A stretch of DNA of 64,000 nucleotides, taken from the NCBI GenBank assembly GCA_030710605.1, contig CP092874.1:41480963-41544962 (forward strand). The letters are read 5' to 3'. The notes beneath the pieces are model-generated. The model had not been told where the DNA came from. It saw nothing but the letters and a program-made list of their open reading frames with translations, and ran no database searches. Positions 21,064-32,379 of this stretch are shown here, piece by piece. The position numbers and the translations under genes are program-made. Source of the DNA: Cordylochernes scorpioides. Taxonomy: Eukaryota > Arthropoda > Arachnida > Pseudoscorpiones > Chernetidae. Every line of letters starts with the position of its first letter. Position 1 is the stretch's first letter.

Positions 21064-21222
21064 GGGATAGACGGGGATTCGGAGAAAGTTTCCCCGGCGA
21101 ACCTACCGGAAGGTGTCACCGGGAGACTCCGAGCCACGGCGAGGACGACCCATGCCACCAACCACCGCTCCATGTCTGGAAAGCCAGAGATTCTGCGCAT
21201 GACAACCACAACTTCTGGCGAA
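21064..21222 (+). CDS. Candidate host exon with strong splice donor
   Basis: A GC-rich island of about 160 bp in AT-rich surroundings. One frame is open for 53 codons from just after a TAG at 21061: IDGDSEKVSPANLPEGVTG early and SGKPEILRMTTTTSGE late. It ends exactly at GAA followed by GTAAGA, a good donor at 21223. No pyrimidine-rich acceptor is visible upstream, so it could be a first exon without a visible start or a fragment of a GC-rich transposon. A second frame is open too, which weakens the case. I do not recognise the peptide. Confidence 0.3.
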
Positions 21223-21249
21223 GTAAGAGCTCTAAGTTGATTTGAATGT

Positions 21250-22533
21250 TGAGTCCACAGCTATTGACTGCCAACTTGCTCTCTGTCGGATCTTTCTTAA
21301 CATTCCCTGAAAGGGAAATACTTCGATGTTGTTTATACCATTGTTGGTGTCAGATTATTTATATCGATTAAGATTTATTGTTAATTTTTATTTAATATTT
21401 TCTGTTTTGCCCTTTTAATTATGTGGGAGAATAGTAAAAATGTGACATTGTACTGAAATATATAAGGTGCATAAATTAAGAAAAAAAAGATGGCAACTAA
21501 ACTAAAAGTTGCAGGATAAGGAGATGCCCTCTTTTTTTTATTATGTTTTTTAGAGTTTTAGGAGGTAACGTAAGTACTTTATTCACATATAAGTTATAAA
21601 ATACCTATTTTGTTGATTTATATTTCATTTTGAATCTGTTCTTAATCTGTTTTATTTTGCATTTTAATTATCATTTTTACGTTTCAAATACCTTTGCATA
21701 TAATTATTTGAAAATATGTAAACATATAAAGATTATCGATCGTGCTTAGCTTTAATGATTTATGTATTTATAGTGTTTTTAAACTTTCAATTGTAATATT
21801 TGCACAATAATAATTCTCAATTAATTCAGATAATTTTGAACAATGTCTCTTTATATGTATAAATATGAATTATATATTTTTTCCATTTTTGTATCTTTTC
21901 TCGTACCTGTTTTGAATTGTTTGAATTTTAGGTTTTATGTTGTTGTTAAGATTTTTCTAGGATTTCAAGCATACAATAATCGGTTAACAATACTTCATAG
22001 CTGTCCTTTATATTTGTCCCTTTTAATAAGTTGTATAACATTTTCAAGATTTTTTTTTGCGTCCGCTAATATTTCTCAATTCGGATAAATATATTTGAAA
22101 AAGTAAAAATAAATATCGGGTAAAAAGTTTTTTTTATTTTATATTTGCAAGATATCGGATAAATATATGATTATATTAAAAAATGTATTGAATCATCATC
22201 TATAAGTGAGAATATAAACTATTTTTCACCTTTTTTTTATAAGATAAAAGAGCTTCAAACTGTCCTTACTGAGATTGATATATTTACGAGAATCTTTATC
22301 ATCAGTTATACCCTCACAGCGGTTTCTCTAGTTTAAACAAGTTTAATGTGGGGTGTGAGTTAATTTTTGATTTAATTCTGTAATTAGAAATTTTTATACC
22401 TAAAATTTTACTTCTTCTAGCGGTTTTATTATGAAGTTTGGAGTTCCCATTGGGATCTTTTGTTTGCCGTATTATATGTATATATATCTATATGTATTAC
22501 TAGCGGATGCGGATCCGAGTGAAAGTTTGTCTA
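21250..22533. other. AT-rich non-coding stretch
   Basis: Nothing recognised. The frame 21843-22088 is Phe/Leu/Ser-rich with no motif. Confidence 0.45.
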
Positions 22534-22593
22534 ACGAATATTATTGATAATAATATTCCGGAACACATAGAATATTATGATAATAATATTCGT
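22534..22593. repeat. Short inverted repeat, arms about 24 bp
   Basis: ACGAATATTATTGATAATAA is mirrored by TTATGATAATAATATTCGT around CCGGAACACATA. Confidence 0.7.
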
Positions 22594-22919
22594 TACATTA
22601 TATATTGGATGCCGCTTAAAGGCTGATCCGACTGGCAGCGTGTCGTCTCGGCTCCGGTAAATATAGCTTTCTGATAGTTGTTTATATTATAGATATTGTA
22701 TTATATATTTACGCGCCGATTTTGCGGTGGTTGTTTGAGTTTTTATAAATTTTAATATCTCTATAGGGAGTTAATTATAATATAGTTGATATAATTGTAA
22801 AGCGCACCGAGGAATGTAAGACACAGCATAAGATCATATCGGAGCAAATTGTTGAGGTACCGAAGGCTAAATACTCATCAACTAATAAAAGTCTAAATCA
22901 AAACGATCTTACAATAATA

Positions 22920-24243
22920 CAAAATATGCTAAAGCAACTGAAATTGCTGATGAATACGGGGGAGATATTTCTGTGATAAATGGCACTTTTTGTGATAGAT
23001 TGGTCCATTTGGAAGATACCATCAAGAAATGATCTACTCTAAATCCAGATCACAATAGGACATATGCTCAAGTTGCAAGAAATTCTGGAGAAGTTGAGAA
23101 ATTAGTTATGCAAAATCATAATGAAGCGGACAAAACGTTGATATTTAAATCTAAGCCGAATATTTCACTGGCTGACGTACTTAACGAAGTGAATAATGAT
23201 ATTAAAATATTGAGAAACAGAAAATCTAAAATTAAAATAAATAGAATAATTAAATCTAAGTCTGGTGTAATACTTGCACCCAATAATATATGCACCCAAG
23301 CCACTAGATCCTACAATAGTTCTTAGATCAATCACTAAATATACTGATATAAAGGATCTACCTTTTATTCTTTGCAATATGAACCCAGAGTTGGAAGGAA
23401 GGGAGGAGAAGATGAAGGTTCTTTTTGCTTTGAAATCTAACTCCGATGTACAAGATTTTGTTCTTCGTGTTTCACCGGCAACATATCAAATTATGAAGAA
23501 ACTTCAACGCATATATACTGGAAATCAGGTTACATACATGAAGGATAAGGTGCTTGTACGGCAATGTCAAAATTGTTTTAGTTTCGGTCACAATAAATAT
23601 TATTGTAATATCACACACACACATAAGCCTTTTTATTGGGCATCCAGCCCTATACATGATTCCCCTCTACAGGATTTAGCAAAGGAAGATATTTCAAATG
23701 TAAAAACTAGAATAGAAGAAGTAATAAGGAAAAAGAAAAGAGAGAAGAAAGAAAAAAAACAAACAAAAAGAAATATAACCATATATACAAAAAATAAACA
23801 TACAGAGCAAAAGGAACCATACATGATTAAATATTTAAATTAAAGTACCAATGTTTAGGATATATCAAGGTTAGGATATCATTGAGAGGGCTAGTGTGGA
23901 ATCAGCCGCATTCAATCTTCGCCTTCTTCCTCCAAGCAAACCACGACATTCGGCGAATCCATTATTCTCCAACGGACATTGACTGCGGCCTTGTAGAATT
24001 TATATAAACCGAGGGAGAGACCCTGATCAACCATCAGTGTGTTCATCCAGCTGCAAATTTGTTGGCAGTCAGGTTGAGACCGGGGTAAGTCACCCAAAAT
24101 TTCTTTCCTCTGTTTCTCCAAGCAAGAGCATCCAAATATTATATGCATAATTTCGTCTTGGATTCTGTAATATTATTGTAATATCAAGAAATGTAATAAT
24201 TGCGGAGACAGCGGCAAACATAGCAATTGTCAATCGTCCCGAA
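22920..24243 (+). pseudogene. ORF1 (Gag-like, CCHC knuckles) of I-like element 1
   Basis: Nucleic-acid-binding protein of a non-LTR element. Reading across an in-frame stop near 23028 and a frameshift near 23280, one sees ARNSGEVEKLV, KSGVILAP, then LPFILCNMNPELEGREEK and VRQCQNCFSFGHNKYYC, the first CCHC knuckle. After the inserted LINE the frame resumes at 24187 with KKCNNCGDSGKHSNC, the second knuckle, and a remnant third one. The apparent 189-residue frame 23274-23843 is a chimera: everything after about 23613 is antisense sequence of the inserted LINE. Confidence 0.8.
23614..24168 (-). mobile_element. Nested 5'-truncated LINE tail with 18-bp TSD
   Basis: A 555-bp insertion flanked by AATATTATTGTAATATCA at 23596-23613 and 24169-24186. 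The minus strand encodes the C-terminal end of a non-LTR pol protein (DEIMHIIFGCSCLEKQRKE, the H-x4-C part of the terminal zinc motif, 24148-23912), then about 300 bp of 3' UTR, an AATAAA near 23635 and a (GT)n tail at the insertion edge. Everything upstream of this C-terminal piece is missing, as expected from incomplete target-primed reverse transcription. Confidence 0.85.
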
Positions 24244-24416
24244 ATGTATAAATTGCTCAACGAATTCTAAATATAGGAATAACAACAATCATAAATCAAA
24301 TGATAAATCTTGTACCTATTACAAATGAAATATGAAATACAGAGAACATGTTATACAGAACTAGATCATGGTATTATCACATTAGATTAAATTATAGAAC
24401 TTAATTATAAAGGTGA

Positions 24417-25932
24417 ATGTTTAAACTTGAAATTATACAACAAAATATACGGAAAAGTAATCTAGTTAATAAGGAAATCATGGAATACATTAACAGAGAA
24501 AAGTGTGATCTGGGTTTAGTTCAAGAGCCATATAAGATAAATAATGAAGTAATTTTTAATAGGCATTGTAAAATACTATATGCGAATATTTCGAGCACTC
24601 CGGTATATACTGCAATTATTATAGCAAATCCGGTCTTAGTATGTAATTTAATTGCGGATTTCTCCAACTCATTTGCAACTACCATTTCGGTGCAAACTGC
24701 TAAATTTCAAATTATTATTTCAAATATTTAGATACATCCAAATAAATTGGAAACTAATCATGTTCAATTCTTCGATAAATTTATTACAACTTTTAATACA
24801 AATCCGATGATATTGACTGGAGATTTTAATGCTCGAAGCCAATTATGGTTTGATAATGTTTTGAATCAGAATGGTAAAAGCCTCCAGTTCATAATTAATT
24901 TTCATAACATGCTTATTCATAATAATCGGGACAAAACTTGTCGAGGTTCAAGCATGATAGACCTCACTATAACAAATCGTCATGACCATGTACTTGTTGA
25001 AGAATGGAGAACATTAAATCTCTCCCAAATAGCAGACCACCTCGCAATTTCTTTTGACATTAGATTGGGAACAGAACACATTTTGCGTGGAAATACTTCA
25101 ACGTGGTATTTTCAGGAGAAAGGAACAAACTGGCCAAATTATGAGCAAGCAATTGAGGTCTCAAGAGTTAACGAGGCAGTTGAGGCATCCAATAATATAG
25201 AAAATAAAAACGATATAAATCGTGTAGTTTCCCTCATAACCGATATACTCATTGAGGCTGCATATTCATCTTTAAAATTAAAACCTAAATACTTACATGA
25301 TAATTCATTTAATTGGTGGACTTGTGGATTGGAACTTAAAAGTCATTTCAAATACGTTCGAAATCTTTATTACCGAGTTAAACGGATCAATAGACAGCTA
25401 ATTGATGAAAAGTATATAAAGAAACACGAAATAAATAAATGATTACTATTTAAAAACAAATAGAGTGAGTTGGCTGGCATTCTTAGAGGAAGTGGAAAAT
25501 TCATCCCCCATTGGAAATACTTATAAAATTTTGAAAAAAAGGACTAATACAAAATCATTTGATTTACCGTATTATATGTATCTCGAGATGGCTTCAATCA
25601 TAAATGATAAACCTCTTTTCGCTGTTTCCGGACGATAATCAATCTTCTGAAACACTTTATAAATTAATGCTTGCATTGGAATAAATTATTATCCAATGGC
25701 CTGGAGAGAAGCATCTGTTATGATATTTAAAAAACTAAATAAAGATAATTATAATGTACCAAAGGCCTACCCACCTATATGTCTGTCATCTAACTTTTGA
25801 AATATTTTGAGGGATTAATTAACATAGGACTCTTAAATTATATCAATGCTAATAATGTTATGCATCCTGATCAGCACGGCTTCATACAAGCGTTCGTAGA
25901 CTCATTTTCTTCAATAAATATTCTCCACGACG
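24417..25932 (+). pseudogene. ORF2 (APE endonuclease and partial RT) of I-like element 1
   Basis: Endonuclease that nicks the target, followed by RT. From ATG 24417: LEIIQQNIRKSN, CDLGLVQEPYK with the metal-binding Glu, a stop at 24731, then MILTGDFNARSQLW (24804-24845), SMIDLTITN and IADHLAISFDI, all classical APE motifs. After the stop at 25440 only short RT pieces remain (ICLSSNF near 25790, NANNVMHPDQHGFIQ near 25850). The YADD motif and RNase H are absent because the element is cut at 25932. Confidence 0.85.
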
Positions 25933-25944
25933 TTTTTTTTTTTT

Positions 25945-26989
25945 GCTCTATTAATAGCTCTTAAGTATTTATATCTTGCCGCTCTGAAAATACTCGTATT
26001 CAGGTTACTCCCTATATAATACAAATTCCTTAGATAATGTAAATGTTATTTTAATTGTTCAAGCTCTTTATTCCACCAAATTTTGGAAGTTGTCGTGTTT
26101 ATAGAGGTGTCATGCTTGATGTCAAGAGAAGAGTATGCATCTTCAATGACTGAATTTGTCAATTTGTTTACCACATTATTTACATCTTCACAAGTGACAA
26201 TGTGTTTAGAAGCTGAATTCAAACCCAGTAAATCCGAAGGCGAAATACACTCAGCAAATATAGTCCAATTCGCCGATTTTTCTCTGAATTTCCATGTCGA
26301 TGTCTGCCTATTATTGTTTTCCAAGTTCATCATATTGAAGATATAAAAAAATATTGCCAAATAGTCTGAGGTAACAGAAAGTGATGAGGTTCTCCAGTTA
26401 TGTATTAGACCAATGGAGTGTTTATTAGAAATTGTCAGGTCGATTAATGCTAGCATTTCTGCAAGTTGGGATTTCAAGATTATGAACAAATAGATTCTGA
26501 TCCTCAATAATAGACTTTCGAATATATCCGTTTTTATTTGTCGTTGAATCGAACTAGAGTGAATGTCTCGAATTGAAATCTCCGCAAAGGATAATTGGAA
26601 GTTGACCAAAGGCCTCAAGTAGTTATGAGATGAATTGAATATGAAATGCAGCCATAGAGTTTGGGTGTGTATAAATATCGGCAATAACTATTGTTTTTCC
26701 ATTGAAATAGAGAGTGATCGCTGTGCACAGAAGGAATTTGTAAACCTATTAATTTGTCATATATAATGTTGCGGTTCAAAATAATAGTAGCAGTATAAAT
26801 TTGCCTATCTGTGCTAGAATATACTATTCGTGAATTATTTTCAAATTTCAATGTATCATTGCAAATGTATGGTTCTTGTATAAATATGATGTCAGGAGGA
26901 TCGTCTGCAATTGTCACACTTAATTCACTAGTTGCCATCATACTTTTCCTTGCATTAAATTGTATACGCCTGATATTGTTATCATTCAT
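25945..26989 (-). pseudogene. ORF2 endonuclease of I-like element 2
   Basis: From 26989: IRRIQFNARKSMMATSELS, PDIIFIQEPYICND with the metal-binding Glu, and TATIILN. A frameshift near 26650 is followed by LIDLTISNKHS, VTSDYLAIF (the SDH motif with His changed to Tyr) and WWNKELEQLK before a stop at 26046. Reading past that stop continues YLRNLYYIGSN to the A run. Homologous to element 1 (WWTCGLELKSH, RNLYYRVKR). Mutated catalytic His and frameshifts make it dead. Confidence 0.8.
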
Positions 26990-27009
26990 CTGAATGGTAT
27001 TGAGTTCTT

Positions 27010-27930
27010 TGTATTACTATTTCCATCTGGGTTTTGTACAGGGGACATTCGCTGGAGTTCGCCTTGTGATCAAGATACCTTCCATTCTTGTACCTCGGGT
27101 GTTTAGCGCAATTGAAATATTTTTGTTTACGCGAACACTCATGATTTCCCGCCGCGCCGCATATTAGGCAAATCTTTTCATGGGAGCATTTGCTGATTTT
27201 ATGCCTTGTATTAAACTCAAAACATTTCTGGCACTGCCTAACTAATATTTTGTCGTGTACATGGCATCTCTCTCACAGTCGGTACAAATAACATTACCCT
27301 TCTTCCTTGAGGTTTGATACACTCGTGAAGACAACCGCAGCACTACATTGTGGTGAGATGTATTGGATTCCATGGGGAACAGCACTCGGATTTCTTTGTC
27401 TAGTCCACACAACTCAGGATTCATGGTGCATATGATTTATAACAATTATTGGTTCTAGGTTGTGGGGTAAATTTTTTACCATTCGCCTTCAATTCCGCCC
27501 CTATACTCAGTTCCTTCAACAAGTGTTTAGCCTCTTCGTCGCTAGGAGTTTTTATTACAATTTTATTTTTGGTGTTAGGAATTTTATTAATTCGTATTTC
27601 ACTGCCATATTCTCGTAATTTTTTAATATTAGTTGAAATTGCCTGAGCTATATTGTTAATGGGCTCATTATTTAGAGGAACTGCGAGCAGTGTAGCTTCA
27701 GTGTTTTAGGTCCGCTGTCTATCCTCAATAAATTTATTTGTATGATCTCGCTGTGTAACTTGGGCATAAGATAATATTTTAGAGGTATTCACGCTTCGGA
27801 TCTCACCGAGCTTCTCTTCCACTATGTTACCGACGGTGTCCTTCATCTGTGCCAAAAGGTTCTGGTTATCCGATTCAATCATAGAATAAATTCCATCTCT
27901 TTCGTTTTTTGTAACATAGTCGAAAGATAT
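27010..27930 (-). pseudogene. ORF1 (Gag-like) of I-like element 2
   Basis: Minus strand 27424-27242 begins MNPELCGLDKEIRVLF, matching MNPELEGREEKMKVLF of element 1. In another frame, 27245-27010 gives RQCQKCFEFNTRHKISKC, HEKICLICGAAGNHEC and SSECPLYKTQ, three cysteine-rich knuckles of Gag-like type. The N-terminal half (27430-27930) is recognisable only as fragments with several stops. Confidence 0.75.
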
Positions 27931-28399
27931 GACAAATCATTTTTAGTCATTTTTCTGATGTTTTTTAGATTTATTCTTAAAGTATCCCAAAATTTCATCC
28001 AGTTTCAAATTTATTAACCTAACCATAGAATTTACCTTTAATCCAAATGAGAAAAGAATCGAGCTATATATAAAAAGGTAAAAATTGAATAGCGCAAAAC
28101 AATTAACCAATTTAAAATATTTAAACATAAGTATTTAGAAAATAAATTGAGAAATTTAGGCAGTGTTTACCGAAACTTTCGGAGCGAGATAACTCACGTC
28201 CAGCCAGATCGGCCACCTAGCGGCTATATAAAATGTACTTAGAAGCGGTCAGAATATGCCTTTTTTGTTTTTAACATCAACATCTGACCTTTTTTCAAAA
28301 TTACCTTTCACATATGTTTAGAGTAATTACGCAAATTTGGCCTTAACTACCCATTTCTTGATTCATTAGGAGGCCTCTAAGACTAAATATTTAGTTAGA
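27931..28399. other. Non-coding stretch
   Basis: Nothing recognised apart from a short GC-richer patch near 28180. Confidence 0.45.
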
Positions 28400-28560
28400 G
28401 AGGTACAGCTTGCACTACGCTGACGAGGGTCAACAGCCCGAAAAGCTTACGTGGTTGTTTTTTTCTTCATTTATCAAGAAAATGTGTTTGACAAATATTA
28501 TGGAACCAATCTTAATCAACGTTTAGTTGATATGAGGGGTCAGGTTATGTCTTTTCTATT
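28400..28560 (+). repeat. Dispersed repeat with hammerhead core, copy 2
   Basis: The best copy of the family also seen at 5115 and 29938. After the ribozyme-like part it continues TTTATCAAGAAAATG and AATCAACGTTTAG, as in copy 1. Confidence 0.65.
28407..28447 (+). ncRNA. Hammerhead-ribozyme-like motif with intact core bases
   Basis: CTGACGA at 28420-28426 fits CUGANGA exactly. Stem II is GGG/CCC with a 7-base loop, followed by GAAA. AGCTT (28407-28411) upstream can pair with AAGCT after the GAA as stem III. The base after that helix is G, which is unfavourable at the cleavage position, and stem I is very short. I therefore call it hammerhead-like, not an active ribozyme. Confidence 0.55.
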
Positions 28561-29937
28561 TTAACATCACTACCCCCCCTTGCCTTTTAATATTTTTTCC
28601 TACTTTTTCATATCATATAATTTATTGATTCTTTTGAATTATATTATTTTAAATCATTCCGTTTCTATTTATAAACAATCCCCCTCCTACATTGATATAT
28701 AAATTTATAACATAGGTCTTTATTAATTTTTTAAAGAAATGGAATTATGTTGGTATGACAAGAGTGACTCTTGATCATAAAACCAAAATATATCTAAAAC
28801 ATGGTAAGCAATATTTTATTTTTTTATATTATACATTGTGTTTGGCGGGTAAACCATTTCTTTCTTTATATTTGAGAGTGATCTAAGACCAGTACTTCTG
28901 ATTCTGTGAATTTTAATACCCTTTTTAAAATCGAATAAAGTCGATTATGCGTTTATTTTAAACCATTTTGGTCTATTTTCATTTTCTTGCACTATGCAGA
29001 TAATTCCAAGATTATTTGAACATCTTTGGAAATTATTTTCTATTGTACTATTCTCTATTAATCTATTTTAAATTCTAAACATTGACAATTCTATTTGAAA
29101 AATTACTTTTTGGGCTATTTCCCCTTTTGCTTGCTTTGGATCTGGAGTTAATGTGTTTTTAACTGTCATACCGACAATACTTTTTAACTGATCTAATTGT
29201 ATCGATTTTATTAACTAATATACTTTATGAACTAGAGCATTTTTTTAATATATAAACTATTAATACTTCGTGATAAAATAGCTCTGAAGTTAAGTGGTAG
29301 AAATCTGTTTCTTTATTTCTTAAAGTTAAAGATACTTCTGCCAATAAATCTGTTTCTCTATAGTATCATTTTTAGAGTTGGAGCGTACTACCAAACCACA
29401 TCGGCTTGTGGAACGGGTATCTATCGTTGATATAACTAAAGAATATGTACTATATGGTGATATATGATGATGATTTGAAGATGAAGTAGAAGAGTAGTTT
29501 GTAAAGAGACGTTTTGATGAATGCAAAATACTTGATAATCATTTTCAAAGACTGCAATAGAGATTATATTGAATATTCAGTCCATGTTCAGGGATATATT
29601 TCAGTAAAGGTTTGTTCCTGGCCTAGAAAGAATACATATGAGGATTCAAGAATGGAGAAGAACCAAAAATAATATGGATCAAGGAATGGAGTGGAATGAT
29701 CTACACGCTGCTACAGAGGTCCTAAGATCAATAAGAATGAAGATCTACAACTGAAAACTTTTGAATCAAAGAAAGCATATTTTGATTAAATTCGAGTACA
29801 TATAAAAATGACAATAACTCATTAGACAATAGTAAAACATATTGTTTTGTAATATAGAACATAAATGCGAAATTTGACTGGGAAAATGGGAGAAAAATAT
29901 ATATTCTGACCGTGAAAGAGAAAAATATGAACGATTA
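28561..29937. other. AT-rich non-coding stretch
   Basis: Nothing recognised. The frame 29326-29526 (minus) is Ser-rich without a motif. Confidence 0.45.
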
Positions 29938-30015
29938 GAATGCACCAGGTTGACGAGGAAAAACAGCCTAAAATGCCTACGATTTGATTATTTATCATGA
30001 AAGAATATTAGGCAA
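29938..30015 (+). repeat. Dispersed repeat with hammerhead-like part, copy 3
   Basis: TTGACGAGG (29950), AACAGCC and TAAAATGCCTACG, then TTATTTATCATGAAA align with copy 2 in order. Both the first core base (T for C) and GAAA (TAAA) are mutated. Confidence 0.5.
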
Positions 30016-30397
30016 AACTATATACGACAATAAATATTACTTAAATACATATGTAAAGTATAAAAACTCACGACAGACAATCAGAAAGCATTATTCCATT
30101 TCAAAATGGAACAAATACGGACCCATAGAATTATTGAAGAAAGTTTCCTCCAATAATGGACGAGCTATCGATTTCCTCACCCCATGTAGAATACATTATC
30201 GTTTCCTGCATCGCTTGGAACCAAAGGAATTTACAATTCAAACTGCGGGGGATGGTCACGCCAATGTGAGAACCATTTACCTTTCACCTAACACTCCGAT
30301 ATTTGGTTTAACAACAAGCCAGGTGATCAGAGAATATATCTGTCTTGAATTATTTGGGATCTTAAATTCGATGTTTAATTACACTGGTCTACACTGA
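29984..30397 (+). CDS. Unrecognised 137-codon open frame
   Basis: Opens inside the dispersed repeat and stays open to TGA at 30397. The first 40 residues are AT-driven. The middle (SNNGRAIDFLTPCRIHYRF, LEPKEFTIQTAGDGHANVRT) has balanced composition, as if coding. I see no signal peptide, membrane segment or known motif. It could be an exon or a transposon piece, and no splice sites convinced me. Its ATG lies in repeat-derived sequence, so the true start, if any, is downstream. Confidence 0.25.
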   Translation: MIIYHERILGKTIYDNKYYLNTYVKYKNSRQTIRKHYSISKWNKYGPIELLKKVSSNNGRAIDFLTPCRIHYRFLHRLEPKEFTIQTAGDGHANVRTIYLSPNTPIFGLTTSQVIREYICLELFGILNSMFNYTGLH

Positions 30398-30645
30398 AAA
30401 TGCGTTAATTTCTGACTTTATTTGAGGTGCTGATCAAGAATATAATGTTAGTTTTTATGTATCTCATAAAAATTTAGAGATATAAAATATACATATTTAG
30501 GCCACAATGAGGTACATCAGTCCATATAAGCGGTACGAAAAACACATTGAACGAAAATAAAAACTGAGAACGTCATACCAAAAGGTACTTTATTTACTGT
30601 AGTAGAGGAAAACCGGATCTATACAAAAAAATATCAAAATGCTAG

Positions 30646-32374
30646 TCAATCCTTCATGAATTTCAACCTTTTTGATTTTATCTTATAAGTGTATTCCGTC
30701 AGGTCGCGGGACAGATTCCAGCAGTAATCTGCCAACATGAGGCAGTCCCAGACACCTTGATATCTCTCTTCCATCACTTTCATGTCTTGATGGAATCGCT
30801 CGCCTTTTTCATCACTATATGCACCGAGATTATCAGGGAATTTGTCCAGGTGACTATGCAAGTAGTGAATCTTAATACTCATATTTACACCCAAATAATC
30901 ATAGCTTATAAGCATATTTTGGACAAGCTCTTTGTGATTATCGTCTCTTTTATTACCTAAAAAATTATATACTACAGCCTTGAAAACTGACCATGCTACT
31001 TCTTCAATATCATTCATGGTTATTAAACGTTTTTTTTGTCATTTAGGAGCCACTTGATTTGAGGTTCGCCAAAAACTCCTGCTTTTTTCTTTTCTAGGCT
31101 ACTATCTGGGAAAAAACGACATATATATTTGAAGCATTCTCTTTCTTTATCTAGAGCCTTTACAAACAGGCTTACACAAACCTAGCTTTATATGTAATGG
31201 TGGTAGAATGATTTTTTCCCGAGACACCAAAGGTTTGCTAATCACATTAGCTTTTCCTGCTGTAAGTTCATCTCGAAGAGGCCATTTGTTTGTTTTCCAA
31301 TGTATTTGCCGTGCCCTGCTATCCTACATGCATAAAAAACAAGGATACTTGGTGTATCCGCTTTGAAATCTCAGTAAAAAGTTATCCATTTTTAAATCAA
31401 CACAAATAAACCAATTATACTAATTGTATTTGATTTTATTCAAATTGATTTTATATTTTCAACATTCTTCTTCATTTTTGTTGTATACCTTATTGGAATA
31501 AATGCATATTTATTTCCATTTGAAGTAAAACACATTTGAGCTACGCACGGAACCATCGATAAATAGACGCCAATCTTCAGGACGGTATTCGTCTAGTTTT
31601 AAAAGGTGTAGTAAGCCTTTTACATTAGTGCAGTAAACTAGATTTGCATTCAGCTGATAGAAAGGAAGGAACGAACTTTCTCTTGTCCGGTAAAATGTTA
31701 CATTGACATCGTCTTCGAGTCGGCTCATTTCTTTTAATCTTGACGCAAGCAGTTCCGCATCTTGCTTTAAAAGTCTCAGGTCATGTGCCAAATCATTCAG
31801 TTTTGGTTGTGAAAAAACGTTTTGGACAATTTTGTTCTCCATAGTTCTCAATATCAGAATCATTCAGTTCAATATATTTTTGTGTGGTGTCTTCTGAATC
31901 ATCATAAAGAGGATTATTAGCACTGGATGGAAAAACTGGGAGAAGACTATTTGGGCTGTGTGGTATTGGAAGTCTAGCTATATATAGGTCTTTGTATATA
32001 CGATTTTTCTTACCCTTCCTGTTAAAGTGTTTCAAGTCTTGTACGCAAAAGTAACAATTATTGTCATGGTCTTTTGGCTCTCGCCAAACCATAGGGATCC
32101 CAAATGTCAGTTGCCTTTCACCCTTTGTCCACAGGCGCAATGTTTCGACACACGTTTTGCATACCTTATGTGGAGCCCATGTCTTGTCCTGTTCTCCCAA
32201 TTTTATACCAAAATATGCGAAATACGCCCGCTTTACAAAGTCTGTTATTACATTTATTTGCGCTTTTACAGTATATTCCCCACAACAGAAAATATTTGGG
32301 TCGTTTTTACAGGATCTTCTTTTGCTAACCATGTCTGAAAATGAATTTATTAATGTGTTAATTTTTTTTTTCAA
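30646..32374 (-). pseudogene. Repeated gene family of unknown function, full-length decayed copy
   Basis: Order on the minus strand: 32374-31870 with MVSKRRSCKNDPNIFCCGEY, APHKVCKTCVETL and NNCYFCVQDL (three Cys pairs, possibly zinc-binding); 31863-31510 with NDLAHDLRLLKQDAELLASR and EDWRLFIDGS; a frameshifted stretch 31500-31020 with QSGYTKYPCFLC, PLRDELTAGKANV and ILPPLHIKLGL; and 31017-30646 with SIKIHYLHSHLDKFPDN, GERFHQDMKVMEERYQG and MLADYCWNLSRD. From memory, such proteins occur in many copies in arthropod and cnidarian genomes, which suggests a mobile origin, but I know no assigned function. At least four frameshifts or stops. Confidence 0.65.
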
Positions 32375-32379
32375 AAAGT

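Larger units (their letters stand above)
22800..25932 (+). mobile_element. I-like non-LTR retrotransposon 1, broken
   Basis: Contains an ORF1 (gag-like) and an ORF2 (APE endonuclease plus the beginning of RT) in the usual order, both decayed. It is interrupted at 23614-24168 by another LINE and cut off inside the RT at 25932, where an oppositely oriented relative begins. The 5' boundary is uncertain. The ORF1 zinc knuckles and the EN align with element 2 at 25933-27930, so the two belong to one clade but not one family. Confidence 0.8.
25933..27930 (-). mobile_element. I-like non-LTR retrotransposon 2, 3'-truncated
   Basis: Minus-strand relative of element 1, with ORF1 at high and ORF2 at low coordinates. 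It keeps its 5' genes but ends at RAINRAKK in a run of 12 A (T12 at 25933-25944), losing RT. Loss of the 3' side with retention of the 5' side is the reverse of the normal LINE truncation pattern. Confidence 0.75.

Noticed and set aside
23633-23843. C-terminal part of the 189-codon frame 23274-23843 as a new Lys-rich domain
   Set aside because: It is antisense 3' UTR of the nested LINE, shown by the 18-bp duplications at its edges.
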